A stretch of DNA of 30,699 nucleotides, from IMG/VR virus record IMGVR_UViG_3300045738_000572, positions 1 to 30,699 of that record; one strand, given 5' to 3'. Below, in pieces: positions 7,648-14,852 of the stretch (positions within the stretch are counted from its first letter, which is position 1; each line of letters starts with the position of its first letter). This stretch comes from a virus. The notes beneath the pieces are model-generated. The model had not been told where the DNA came from and searched no databases. It saw only the letters and a program-made list of their open reading frames with translations. A program made the position numbers and the translations under genes.

Positions 7648-8135
7648 GCTTCAAAGCCCCAGTATTCAATTAGGTCTGTTATATAGTCAGGCAAATCTAC
7701 TGGCTCCCCACCTTCTTTATCGTGTTCTTTTTTAAACCAAGCGCCACTCTCTTCCCTTAAATCTATATCTTCATCTTTCCACCAGTAAACACCAGCAAAA
7801 TTATAAAACTCATCCACATAAGTCATGGTTAGTTTGACATCAGGATCTAATCCTGATAAGTCTTCTCCTAATATTCTAAAGAAAATGTTAGGAGAGATCC
7901 AAGCAGATGTGGTTTCAACTTCTGTTCCCATAAATTTCGTTATATAAGCCCACTTTGGACCTATATTGAGTTCCATAAATTCAGCATCTGCAAATTCATC
8001 ATCAGGTAAAATATGAGTAAACTCAAGGCCGTGTTCCCCTACATCCTCTATCCATTGGAAGACCTCTAGGAACGCGTCCTCAGCTTCTTTACTTCCTGAT
8101 ATGAATTTTATTGTACTATAAACGTTGTTTGCCAT
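7638..8135 (-). CDS. Conserved phage protein, possibly YubB/Api92-like ferredoxin fold
   Basis: This 165-aa acidic protein begins MANNVYSTIKFISGS, followed by a predicted helix, and ends with segments such as TTSAWISPNIFFRIL and EFYNFAGVYWWKDE. The order of short strands and the Trp-rich C-terminal half recall the YubB/Api92-like ferredoxin-fold proteins (DUF1281) of phages and plasmids; this is a weak resemblance by eye. Function unknown. The start overlaps the preceding 74-aa ORF by 20 nt, with GGAGC about 7 nt upstream. Confidence 0.6.
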   Translation of the reverse strand: MANNVYSTIKFISGSKEAEDAFLEVFQWIEDVGEHGLEFTHILPDDEFADAEFMELNIGPKWAYITKFMGTEVETTSAWISPNIFFRILGEDLSGLDPDVKLTMTYVDEFYNFAGVYWWKDEDIDLREESGAWFKKEHDKEGGEPVDLPDYITDLIEYWGFEACD

Positions 8136-8340
8136 CTTTGCTCCTTTTGTTAACGAATTCTTGTGCCATTTCTAGAGAGTCTTGCTCCCCTGCTACCTTA
8201 CTATCATTAAAGACAAAGGTTTCAAAAACCTTTTCTCCGTCTCTAATGTATATTACTTTGTGCATATGTTGGTGATTAGTAATCTCACTATATTCAACAC
8301 TTGCACCTAAAAATTCGTCTCCAAAAGAAGCAACTAGCAC
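8116..8340 (-). CDS. Hypothetical protein (74 aa)
   Basis: This small acidic protein is read from a GTG at 8340 that shares one base with the stop of the gene before it (TAGTG), suggesting coupled initiation. An ATG further in (before HKVIYIRDGEKVFETF) is an alternative. The strand-rich middle and helical C-terminus give no family assignment. Its end overlaps the next gene by 20 nt. Confidence 0.5.
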   Translation of the reverse strand: MLVASFGDEFLGASVEYSEITNHQHMHKVIYIRDGEKVFETFVFNDSKVAGEQDSLEMAQEFVNKRSKDGKQRL

Positions 8341-8549
8341 TACCAGTCCTTACTGAAGTGTTGGTCTAATGCCATTAGTTTGTCTTCTGCTTCCGCAATC
8401 TTACTGAGTTCTTGATCGATTGCTGATATGATGTCAGGATGTTCTCCTATCCCAACAGGATTTGTTAAATAAACCTGTACGTTCGCTCTGGCTGCTCCAA
8501 TATCACCATTGTATCTTGCCTTCAAGCCTGCTATTAATTGTTGTTTCAT
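8340..8549 (-). CDS. Conserved hypothetical phage protein (69 aa)
   Basis: This 69-aa protein starts MKQQLIAGLKARYNGDIGAARANVQ and contains NPVGIGEHPDIISAIDQEL followed by a helical C-terminus. As I recall, small proteins with the N-P-x-G-[IV]-G-E-H-P-D segment are widespread in T4-like marine cyanophages, always of unknown function. The ATG overlaps the preceding stop in an ATGA arrangement. All-helical, soluble and acidic. Confidence 0.65.
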   Translation of the reverse strand: MKQQLIAGLKARYNGDIGAARANVQVYLTNPVGIGEHPDIISAIDQELSKIAEAEDKLMALDQHFSKDW

Positions 8550-8779
8550 AGTTTATCCTGTAAAATTATAGGCCTTTTTATTTTAATAAGTGTCACGTTT
8601 CCGCTTGTTATATACCTAGGACACTTAATATTTATCATGTTATATTCATCTTTATATAAGTTTGGTGGTTTGGCTCTGACACCGTGGACACCGTCCAAGC
8701 TCACCTTTTCTGTTGCCAACCAAAATGGCAGGTCCGAATCTAATTCAAAAAAGTGTGGGGGTTTTAACGCCCCCGCCAC
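8546..8779 (-). CDS. Hypothetical small protein, start uncertain
   Basis: The frame ends at a TGA that overlaps the ATG of the next gene (ATGA), which argues that it is translated. The longest version starts at GTG 8779, but its first ten codons lie inside a terminator hairpin and its T-tract, so an internal start such as GTG at 8704 (VSLDGVHGVRAKPPN) or a TTG at 8719 is more plausible. The C-terminal part, NMINIKCPRYITSGNVTLIKI, looks like beta strands. No family recognised. Confidence 0.45.
   Translation of the reverse strand: MAGALKPPHFFELDSDLPFWLATEKVSLDGVHGVRAKPPNLYKDEYNMINIKCPRYITSGNVTLIKIKRPIILQDKL
8747..8779 (-). terminator. Rho-independent terminator after the winged-helix gene
   Basis: On the minus strand a GGGGG / CCCCC stem (8770-8774 pairing with 8757-8761, loop CGTTAAAA), extended imperfectly by GTG / CAC, is followed by ACAC and six T residues. 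It lies just after the stop of the gene ending at 8792 and closes the transcription unit begun at the tandem promoters near 9430-9540. Confidence 0.8.
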
Positions 8780-8791
8780 TTAGGGCTACGC

Positions 8792-9046
8792 CTAGTTAAA
8801 GCTGACGCCAACTGCGTGTGCAGCTGCTATCATAGCTCGACTAGGTGTACCAAGACGGTAAGTTGTATTACCTGCCTTGTTCACGTTGGTGTAAATTGCA
8901 TACCCCTCAGCTCTGAGTTCTGAAACTCTAGCTGGAAGTTGCGTTACACCTAAACGTGATACAGCCTGTGCGATTGACAGGCTTTTTCCAGTCTTTAGAA
9001 AATTTAAAATTTTCACAGGCTGGCTCACCACTTTACGAGTAGACAT
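8792..9046 (-). CDS. Winged-helix DNA-binding protein (HTH_39-like)
   Basis: This 84-aa basic protein (MSTRKVVSQPVKIL...) has helix LNFLKTGKSLSIAQAVSRLG, recognition helix LPARVSELRAEGY and a beta-wing IYTNVNKAGNTTYRLG. This layout matches small helix-turn-helix/winged-helix proteins of phages. As I recall, closely similar proteins are conserved in marine T4-like phages. A role in phage gene regulation is plausible but unproven. The gene is followed directly by a strong terminator, and tandem early-type promoters lie upstream of its partner gene at 9072-9401. The ATG is preceded by GGAGAG. Confidence 0.75.
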   Translation of the reverse strand: MSTRKVVSQPVKILNFLKTGKSLSIAQAVSRLGVTQLPARVSELRAEGYAIYTNVNKAGNTTYRLGTPSRAMIAAAHAVGVSFN

Positions 9047-9071
9047 ATTTATCTCTCCATATTATAGGTTA

Positions 9072-9401
9072 CTAAAGTGTCCCTTCATTTACAATCGTGT
9101 CAGTTGCAACAGCGTGTGCTGCTACATTAACAGTTCTTGTAGACTTAGGAACATTACGATACACGACCTTTTGCAAGGCATCTCGCACTTCGAAATTAGA
9201 AGATAAATCTTCCATTGTCAGCAAGTGTTTAGATGCGTCTTGTTTGGTCATAGCTTCCGGCAATTCACAAAACCAAGTATCGGTATTTGCGTTAGCCGTA
9301 AGTTTCTTAATACGTGAAACCATATCATTACCAAATCTAGCCTTAGTTTGACCAGCCGGGGTAACGCTATAGCCTGCGTATGTAAATAATTGTTCAGTCA
9401 T
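9072..9401 (-). CDS. Conserved hypothetical phage protein, first gene of an early unit
   Basis: This 109-aa protein (MTEQLFTYAGYSVTPAGQTK...) has no membrane segment or catalytic motif I recognise. The N-terminus reads like a small beta domain and the middle like a helical domain (DASKHLLTMEDLSSN). It is preceded by GGAGAAAA and by two perfect sigma70-type promoters within 140 nt, so it should be among the most strongly expressed early genes. The winged-helix gene follows after 25 nt in the same transcript. Confidence 0.65.
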   Translation of the reverse strand: MTEQLFTYAGYSVTPAGQTKARFGNDMVSRIKKLTANANTDTWFCELPEAMTKQDASKHLLTMEDLSSNFEVRDALQKVVYRNVPKSTRTVNVAAHAVATDTIVNEGTL

Positions 9402-9428
9402 AACAAATTTTCTCCATTAACTATACAT

Positions 9429-9457
9429 ATTATAGACCCATACTAAGTATAAGTCAA
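9429..9457 (-). promoter_or_regulatory. Sigma70-type promoter, TTGACT-17-TATAAT (proximal)
   Basis: Minus strand: TTGACT (9452-9457), a 17-nt spacer and TATAAT (9429-9434). Both boxes are near-perfect for host sigma70 and identical to those at 9513, 19258 and 27652. It lies 28 nt ahead of the ATG at 9401. Confidence 0.85.
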
Positions 9458-9512
9458 GTACAAATAGGACCAAAGTGCAAATTAATTAACCTTTTCCTCA
9501 TTTGTAACTACT

Positions 9513-9541
9513 ATTATAGACTCTTTGGAACCATAAGTCAA
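9513..9541 (-). promoter_or_regulatory. Sigma70-type promoter, TTGACT-17-TATAAT (distal, tandem)
   Basis: Minus strand: TTGACT (9536-9541), 17-nt spacer and TATAAT (9513-9518). The -35 box overlaps the stop region of the oxygenase gene that ends at 9538. Together with the promoter at 9429 it forms a tandem pair 84 nt apart in front of the 109-aa gene. The rest of the 9402-9537 gap shows no ORF. Confidence 0.85.
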
Positions 9542-10134
9542 CCTTTTTCTGGTGTTGTAACCTCTTGATTCTCTTGCTTTTCTGCATAGTGTAAATAGGT
9601 AGTTAGGACATATTTGTCCCTATCTGTTGGATTTTTGCACTGATAAGGGTATTCCCATGAGGGTGGAAACACCACAGCTCGCCCTTTTCTGGGTTCAACC
9701 CCAATAGATTGTCTTGGAAATTCTGTGTTGCCATCATTATCTGTTAGATATACTCTAAATCCTACTGCTCTAATAGAATCAGTATTGTTCATTACATCTA
9801 TATGGCCTGCATAACTGTCATCTGAATTAGCTCGAAACCTGGTTAGAAGAATCTCTTCCATTCCTTGGTGAGCTATTAAATTTGGTATCTCTAATTCTTC
9901 TAAATATCTGCCATAGAGTTTGGCGACTTGTTCGATGATTCCATTATGAAAGTCCTCGTTCAAATGGTATCGTGTGTATTCGTATCCTGTTGCGGTGAGC
10001 CCAGTTTCATCTTCTACTGATTTTTGAAGATCTAAATTTAATTTAAATATGTTTACGAGATCATCACAATTCTCTTCTGAGAAGACACCGTCAAATATTC
10101 TAAGGGCCCCTAGTTTTGGGTTTGGTTTGTCCAT
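9538..10134 (-). CDS. 2OG-Fe(II) oxygenase-like protein, distal His apparently replaced
   Basis: This 198-aa protein has the double-stranded beta-helix pattern of 2-oxoglutarate/Fe(II) dioxygenases of the prolyl-4-hydroxylase type. The first iron pair is H111-I-D113 in SYAGHIDVMN, and the C-terminal strands read RAVVFPPSWEYPY and DKYVLTTYLHY, the latter with a Lys/Arg position for 2OG. The distal iron-binding His expected after the FPP segment seems to be Tyr164 (WEYPYQCKNP). Loss of this ligand would weaken or abolish iron binding unless another residue substitutes. Typical members hydroxylate protein side chains; the target here is unknown. It overlaps the upstream 76-aa gene by 25 nt. Confidence 0.7.
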   Translation of the reverse strand: MDKPNPKLGALRIFDGVFSEENCDDLVNIFKLNLDLQKSVEDETGLTATGYEYTRYHLNEDFHNGIIEQVAKLYGRYLEELEIPNLIAHQGMEEILLTRFRANSDDSYAGHIDVMNNTDSIRAVGFRVYLTDNDGNTEFPRQSIGVEPRKGRAVVFPPSWEYPYQCKNPTDRDKYVLTTYLHYAEKQENQEVTTPEKG

Positions 10135-10340
10135 TGTATTTTCACTCCACGCCGTACCAATTCATTAACATACTGTTGTCGTTTTTTAGGCTTTGTTCTA
10201 TCATTATTTATAGCCTCTAATAATTCCTTTTTTGAGGTGCATTTTAAGTAATAATGTTCTTCTACAGATATGTTTGTTGATCTACCTGTTGTTGGATCTT
10301 TAATCCAGCTTCTTCCTGATTTTCTAAACTTTGGTGGCAT
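10110..10340 (-). CDS. Small basic hypothetical protein (76 aa)
   Basis: This protein starts MPPKFRKSGRSWIKDPTTGR, is rich in Lys and Arg, and has a helical middle (SKKELLEAINNDRTKPKKRQQ) ending in a strand (GVKIQW). Its ATG shares one base with the upstream stop (TAATG). A nucleic-acid-binding role would fit the composition but nothing specific supports it. Confidence 0.6.
   Translation of the reverse strand: MPPKFRKSGRSWIKDPTTGRSTNISVEEHYYLKCTSKKELLEAINNDRTKPKKRQQYVNELVRRGVKIQWTNQTQN
10205..10212 (-). promoter_or_regulatory. Late-promoter match TATAAATA
   Basis: Exact T4 late octamer on the minus strand inside the 76-aa gene, 70 nt upstream of the oxygenase start at 10134. The position allows late expression of the oxygenase. 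Single matches can be chance in this AT-rich sequence. Confidence 0.35.
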
Positions 10341-10699
10341 TATTTTTTAGTGTGATGCTCTGTTGATGTACTATTAACATATAAGCCAAACCATGCTGCT
10401 CCTGCGCCAACCAATACTGAAATCAGTCCTGATTGTGCTACTGTTGGGTCTGGTAAATCCATAAACCACATTACCGAAAACCACAACAAGTATATATACA
10501 TCGTGATAAACGCTCGAGGAAAAATTCTCCACCTACTAAAATATTCTGGCGCAACCCACATCCAACCTCTCTTGTCAGGCTGTGCCCACCAAGGTCGTAA
10601 GGCAGGATCATCTTTATCACCTGCCTTAGCTGATAATTTGTTATAATCATCTAAGCTAATGCTAACGTGATCGTCTGTTCTTTGCGTGTTATCCGCCAT
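10340..10699 (-). CDS. Small membrane protein with two transmembrane segments
   Basis: This 119-aa protein has a soluble, acidic N-terminus (about 60 residues), then two hydrophobic segments, AFITMYIYLLWFSVMWFM and SGLISVLVGAGAAWFGLYV, joined by a short PDP loop, and a hydrophilic His/Lys tail. The two-helix hairpin could suit a holin-like or membrane-remodelling protein, but no holin family is recognised and no endolysin lies nearby. It overlaps the upstream gene by 11 nt. Confidence 0.65.
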   Translation of the reverse strand: MADNTQRTDDHVSISLDDYNKLSAKAGDKDDPALRPWWAQPDKRGWMWVAPEYFSRWRIFPRAFITMYIYLLWFSVMWFMDLPDPTVAQSGLISVLVGAGAAWFGLYVNSTSTEHHTKK

Positions 10700-11429
10700 T
10701 TGTAAATAACTCCGTGTAATTTTTATGCCTAATCTTTGCCTTCAATAAATGCTGGACTAGATCACTACTATTTATATCAGTTTTGAGCTTAGCAAAAGGT
10801 ATGTACCCTAATCTAAGTGATGGATCGTTCCATTCTGGTAGATCTAGTCTTTCTTTTAATGCTTTATGAAAATTTTTGGCTCTTCTCTTAAAAGCAGATC
10901 CATCAACTCTAGGCCCTAACCACACATTAAACCCTGTCCTAGCAATTGATTGTGGATGCCATTGTTCTTTTTTAACCATAACATCATTAGAAAAGACTAT
11001 TTCTGCAAAATGTTTACCTACATGTGGATAATTAATATACAAGTATCCTGGTTTTCTTTCTAAAGTAAACTCTTCATAGTCTTTTGGAAACAAATCCATA
11101 TAACTATTGCCTGATTCGTAACCCCATCTGGGTGGATACCCTGCATCTACTAACTGATAATAATGAATTAAATGATTTAATCTTGCCATCTCGGCTTCGT
11201 CTTCATGCTCTGCAAAATATTCATGTAGTTTGTTAAAATTATCTGTTGGTTCATGTCCCAACATAAAAACTATTTTGTCTATTTCTGCCTTAATTTCTTC
11301 TTGAGTTTCACCCATATAAAAGAACTCTTTAGCTTCATGTTTATTTTTCTCTAAAAATAAAGCGTATCTTTTTGCCACTACAGTATCAAGTGGTTCCCAT
11401 TCAATACCATTAAAATTTAAAGTTGTCAT
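10689..11429 (-). CDS. Conserved hypothetical protein following gp41
   Basis: The ATG at 11429 (MTTLNFNGIEWEPLDTVVAK) is chosen over a longer frame from 11456, because it gives a short 20-nt overlap with the helicase gene and follows GGAGACAAA. The 246-aa product is soluble, with many Tyr, Trp and His residues and a mixed alpha/beta look (SYMDLFPKDYEEFTLERKPG; GFNVWLGPRVDG). No catalytic motif is recognised. Position right after the replicative helicase suggests a DNA-metabolism link, which is only inference. Confidence 0.65.
   Translation of the reverse strand: MTTLNFNGIEWEPLDTVVAKRYALFLEKNKHEAKEFFYMGETQEEIKAEIDKIVFMLGHEPTDNFNKLHEYFAEHEDEAEMARLNHLIHYYQLVDAGYPPRWGYESGNSYMDLFPKDYEEFTLERKPGYLYINYPHVGKHFAEIVFSNDVMVKKEQWHPQSIARTGFNVWLGPRVDGSAFKRRAKNFHKALKERLDLPEWNDPSLRLGYIPFAKLKTDINSSDLVQHLLKAKIRHKNYTELFTNGG
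10769..10776 (-). promoter_or_regulatory. Late-promoter match TATAAATA
   Basis: Exact T4 late octamer on the minus strand, inside the 3' part of the 246-aa gene and 69 nt upstream of the membrane-protein start at 10699. Spacing is similar to that of the match at 10205. Confidence 0.35.
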
Positions 11430-12786
11430 ATTTTGTCTCCGTTGTCGCCTTTTCAAATACCGGAACGTCTATGTTTGCATCTGTTAATTGTTGTTGTGCA
11501 GATGGGTCTAAATCAAACAATTTCATTCTTGCTCTATCCACACCTATCATAAATCTTTTGTTTCTAGTAGGATCAGCATATCTATTTTTTAACTGCTTAA
11601 TCATAAACTGACCCATCTGTTCTAATTCGTCTGTACTTATAATGGCAAACATTAAGTCTGCAGTTGCCGGCAACCCAAAGCTTTCTGCAGTATCTGTCAT
11701 AGATATATCACTACTAGCAAACCCTGCTCTTGTTGTCTGTGTTGCACTAAGTATAGGAACATTTTGTTCTACTGCCAGTCCTCTTAATTCTTCTGCAATA
11801 CTTTTAATAATAACATAAGTGCTGGCTTGACTGCCTGGTCTAAACCTAGCACTTGTACATATATTTAAATAGTCTATGAATATAATATCTGGAAAGAAAT
11901 TTCTCTTTAATTTTAATTCATTTATTAATGCTTTGAAATGTCCTGTGTGTGCTGATGCTGTTGGATACTCTTTTATAATAAGTCTGCCTTCAATCTTATC
12001 ATTAATCTTTTTAATTCTATTATCAAACATTGCCTTAGATAGGTCTTTAAGCTCCATAATAGGCATGTTCATTAAATTAGCGTCTATACGTTCAGCAATT
12101 CTTTCTTCTGCCATTTCTAGGGTAATATATAACACATTTTTACCTTTAGCGATGCAACTAGACGCCATATGGCACATAAAAAGTGATTTACCTACACCCG
12201 TGCCTGCTAATGCTATGTTTAAAGTTTTATTAGATAGGCCACCTTCTGTTATTTTATTGAACATCTCTAAATCAAACTCTACTTTCTCTTCTAGTCTATG
12301 ATAAAAGTCATAACGTTTTTCTGAGTCTTCAGACCAATCATGTCCTATATTTGTATCAAACCCTACTGCAAGTGCATCTGATAATATCTGTGGTAATGCG
12401 TCCCTGCCTTGGTCTTTATTCTTTCCATCAAGTATCTGGATACTATCCATGACAGCCAAGTATAGTGCTTTATCTTTACAGAACTTTTCTGTTTCATCTA
12501 TTAACCATTTCCTATCAACCTTATCACCATTTAAATTATCTAATATCTCTAAACATTTTTTATGACTGTCCTCATTTAAAGAAGTGTCTTCATTTAAGCT
12601 TAAAACTATTGCCTGCTTAGTTGGTGGATTGTTATATTTTTCTACAAAGTCTTGGATAATAGTAAAGACCTTTTTATCCGCAAAATTCATAAAATATGAA
12701 TCTTTAAGGAAAGGTATAACCTTTCTTACATACTGTTCATCCTTAATTAGGTTTTCAAGTATTACCTGATCAATTCTGTCCTTCAT
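11410..12786 (-). CDS. 41: Replicative DNA helicase, T4 gp41 family
   Basis: This 458-aa protein is a DnaB-type hexameric helicase. Walker A is A194-GTGVGKS201, Walker B IIFIDYLNI (301-309), and an LEMAEERIAERI segment (223-234) matches the DnaB-like motif after Walker A. The N-terminal 150 residues form the helical domain typical of gp41. T4 gp41 is 475 aa, so the length fits. It unwinds the fork 5'-3' on the lagging strand and recruits primase, working with gp43, gp44/62 and gp45, all encoded upstream in this window. A zinc-binding small ORF precedes it with a 17-nt overlap. No gp61 primase gene is seen in the window. Confidence 0.93.
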   Translation of the reverse strand: MKDRIDQVILENLIKDEQYVRKVIPFLKDSYFMNFADKKVFTIIQDFVEKYNNPPTKQAIVLSLNEDTSLNEDSHKKCLEILDNLNGDKVDRKWLIDETEKFCKDKALYLAVMDSIQILDGKNKDQGRDALPQILSDALAVGFDTNIGHDWSEDSEKRYDFYHRLEEKVEFDLEMFNKITEGGLSNKTLNIALAGTGVGKSLFMCHMASSCIAKGKNVLYITLEMAEERIAERIDANLMNMPIMELKDLSKAMFDNRIKKINDKIEGRLIIKEYPTASAHTGHFKALINELKLKRNFFPDIIFIDYLNICTSARFRPGSQASTYVIIKSIAEELRGLAVEQNVPILSATQTTRAGFASSDISMTDTAESFGLPATADLMFAIISTDELEQMGQFMIKQLKNRYADPTRNKRFMIGVDRARMKLFDLDPSAQQQLTDANIDVPVFEKATTETKYDNFKF

Positions 12787-12949
12787 CTATATCCTTTACA
12801 TACTCATTATATACTTCTGCCACACAAGGTGCACAAATGTATGTCTCTTCCATGTCATCATTATGGAAACAATATGATTTTTCTTTCTTTGGATTTAGGT
12901 CTTTTTCACACCTATCACACTTTATCGTATTCTTGCTCAATGTCTTCAT
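12770..12949 (-). CDS. Small zinc-ribbon-like protein between uvsX and gp41
   Basis: Read from the ATG at 12949, the 59-aa product (MKTLSKNTIKCDRC...) has C11-DR-C14 and C40-AP-C43, with C27 and H29 between them. Two CxxC knuckles about 25 residues apart indicate a structural zinc site. The frame extends upstream only to a TTG without a clear ribosome site. It overlaps uvsX by 35 nt and gp41 by 17 nt. A nucleic-acid or protein-binding adaptor would fit, but no named family is recognised. Confidence 0.65.
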   Translation of the reverse strand: MKTLSKNTIKCDRCEKDLNPKKEKSYCFHNDDMEETYICAPCVAEVYNEYVKDIDEGQN

Positions 12950-13982
12950 CTGAAAATTCTGCTTGTATATTTCCAACGCCTATCATATATCTATTCTTAA
13001 CCCATTCATTAAATCCTTTATCTTTTAATAACGGTAACCAAAAGCTACCATCTAGGTCTTTAAGTCTTCTTTTTACCTCAGGGTGAAGTTCTCCTGTTTC
13101 AGGATTCTGTTTTTGATACCAACCAACACTAGGTTTAATAACATATCCAGATTCTAATCCCATTTCCATCAAGCCAGACCAAGGACTAATACCTGATTCC
13201 CAAGAAACCTGTACAATTATCTTAGATTTCTCTCTAACAAATCTAGACTTCTCAACATTTATTATAAATTCATACCCTGTAACTTCTGTTCCTGTTTTCT
13301 GTTGCCTTCTGCCTATAATATAAATGTTGTCTGCTGAGTAATATATACCTGTTCCACCACTTACAATGTCTTTAGGAAACAATCCTATTTCTTTATATGT
13401 GTGATTAACAACAATCGCTGGTATATCTTTTATAGTTAAATGAGGTGTAATCATTCTAAACAATGACTTCATTTGTTTAGCTCTTGTCATATCTGCTACT
13501 GATTTACCCTCTAAAGCATCTTCTACTTCTTTTTTACTTGCCAAGTTACCCACACTATCAACAATAATCATTACATGGTCGTCTCTTTCTAAACCATTCA
13601 ACTGTTGCATAGCATCAAATTTTAATTGTTCTATATCTGTTATTGGGCAATGTATCACCTTAGAAGTGTCTATCTTAAAGGCATCAAAATATGCTTGTGG
13701 TGCTCCAAACTCACTATCATAAAACAAAATAACACCATCATCATATTTGGTTAAAAACGCCTTAGCTAATAACATAGCAAATGCTGTTTTAAAATTTTTA
13801 CTTGGTCCTGCAAATACAGTTAATCCTGTTGTCAGACCTCCGTCTAATTTCCCACTCAACGCAACATTAACTGCAGGAACATTTGTCGGTATTATGTCTT
13901 GCTCGTTAAAAAATTTAGAATCTGTTAAAATCTCAGATTGACTAATTGTTGTGTTTTTCTTAAGTTTTTCCATTAAGTTCAT
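12915..13982 (-). CDS. uvsX: UvsX, RecA-like recombinase
   Basis: This 355-aa protein has the UvsX form of Walker A, GPSKNFKT (59-66), with TVFAGPSKNFKTAFA, then MIIVDSVGNLASKKE as Walker B and the following loop. The C-terminal DISPWSG-type region and length (T4 UvsX 391 aa) agree. UvsX forms filaments on single-stranded DNA and drives strand exchange in recombination-dependent replication and repair. Its ATG overlaps the dehydrogenase stop (ATGA), so it is coupled to that gene, and a TTGACA-18-TATAAT element 54 nt upstream could give it separate expression. Confidence 0.93.
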   Translation of the reverse strand: MNLMEKLKKNTTISQSEILTDSKFFNEQDIIPTNVPAVNVALSGKLDGGLTTGLTVFAGPSKNFKTAFAMLLAKAFLTKYDDGVILFYDSEFGAPQAYFDAFKIDTSKVIHCPITDIEQLKFDAMQQLNGLERDDHVMIIVDSVGNLASKKEVEDALEGKSVADMTRAKQMKSLFRMITPHLTIKDIPAIVVNHTYKEIGLFPKDIVSGGTGIYYSADNIYIIGRRQQKTGTEVTGYEFIINVEKSRFVREKSKIIVQVSWESGISPWSGLMEMGLESGYVIKPSVGWYQKQNPETGELHPEVKRRLKDLDGSFWLPLLKDKGFNEWVKNRYMIGVGNIQAEFSDEDIEQEYDKV

Positions 13983-14749
13983 TTACTTCTCCTATCTTTG
14001 TTTGCAGTTACCGCCGCCTTTAGTATATTATTAGTATTATAGCACAAAGACGAAGTGTGTGTCAAATCTTTTGGTAAACAAGTACCACCAAATCCTACCT
14101 TTCCATCTGGACCCGGAACGTTCCAATGTGTCTTTCCTAAATTAGGATCGTTGCCTAAAAATTCTGCCACCACATTATAGTCCAGATCACAGTCATCACA
14201 TATATTTTTAAATTCATTTGCTAAACCTACCTTTACAGCAAGTGCAGCATTTCTTGCTACTTTTATCATCGCTGCTTCATTGGGTTTAACTTCTATAATC
14301 TTTTTGTGGCATTTAATAGACTTTATAAAATGATGCATTTGAAAACCGCCTACTACCATAGGTGCCTCTGGGTTATCAACATCTTCTCGCCACCATCTTT
14401 CCCTTAAAAACTCTGGCCATATAATAGCTGAATAATTCTCTATGTATTTTGCTGTTTGATCAGGGCCAATTGTACTCCTTATAATAATTCTATCTACTTT
14501 ATTATAAACCTTTTTACATACTTCATCTATTATATCTGTATCTAACCTTCTTCTTATAGCTCTACCACTTCCAATTAATGGAGTTGGAACACATATAAAA
14601 GCATACTCAATGCTGTTCCAGTTTGTTATTGTTTTACCTAACGCAGGATCATGAATCAATATTGGTGGTTTCCTTTTAATATGGTTGGCAAAGAAATATT
14701 CTGTAGCTTTACCTACAAAACCATATCCTACTATTGCTATCTTACTCAT
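13979..14749 (-). CDS. Short nucleotide-sugar dehydrogenase (UGD family), no C-terminal domain
   Basis: Starting at ATG 14749 with GGAGA upstream, the 256-aa protein has an N-terminal Rossmann motif IAIVGYGFVGKA, the YAFICVPTPL segment after beta-6, helix APMVVGG, and the catalytic loop GFGGTCLPKD near residue 230, whose Cys forms the thiohemiacetal in UDP-glucose/GDP-mannose dehydrogenases. Family members are usually about 390-450 aa; this one stops about 25 residues after the active-site loop, so the C-terminal UDP-binding domain is missing. It could work as a minimal dehydrogenase on another substrate or with a partner. Neighbouring methyltransferase and FkbM genes suggest glycan modification. 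It overlaps a 36-aa membrane microprotein at the start and uvsX at the end. Confidence 0.8.
   Translation of the reverse strand: MSKIAIVGYGFVGKATEYFFANHIKRKPPILIHDPALGKTITNWNSIEYAFICVPTPLIGSGRAIRRRLDTDIIDEVCKKVYNKVDRIIIRSTIGPDQTAKYIENYSAIIWPEFLRERWWREDVDNPEAPMVVGGFQMHHFIKSIKCHKKIIEVKPNEAAMIKVARNAALAVKVGLANEFKNICDDCDLDYNVVAEFLGNDPNLGKTHWNVPGPDGKVGFGGTCLPKDLTHTSSLCYNTNNILKAAVTANKDRRSK
14036..14065 (-). promoter_or_regulatory. Probable sigma70-type promoter for uvsX
   Basis: Minus strand: TTGACA (14060-14065), an 18-nt spacer and TATAAT (14036-14041), within the last codons of the dehydrogenase gene. The -10 box lies 54 nt before the uvsX ATG. The 18-nt spacer differs from the 17 nt of the four TTGACT promoters here, but both hexamers are consensus. 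Confidence 0.6.
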
Positions 14750-14852
14750 CTTCTCTCCAAAAATCATTATCAAATGCTATACCAATTCCTACATACATTG
14801 CACTATTAAGAAATATCAATACTACAAACAAAAACCAACCCATTATCATCAT
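14742..14852 (-). CDS. Membrane microprotein, 36 aa
   Basis: A short ORF starting at an ATG that overlaps the preceding TGA (ATGA), with AGGA nine bases upstream. It encodes MMIMGWFLFVVLIFLNSAMY followed by a glycine-rich hydrophobic stretch and an acidic tail ending WREDE. A single transmembrane helix covers about residues 3-27. It ends 8 nt inside the dehydrogenase gene, whose Shine-Dalgarno lies in its last codons, so it may serve both as a microprotein and as a coupling leader. It fills the otherwise empty 14750-14848 gap. Confidence 0.6.
   Translation of the reverse strand: MMIMGWFLFVVLIFLNSAMYVGIGIAFDNDFWREDE

Noticed and set aside
9059-9066. TATAAT-like box before the winged-helix gene
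   Set aside because: The -35 position reads AATGAA with 17-nt spacing; too weak, and the gene is served by the tandem promoters upstream.
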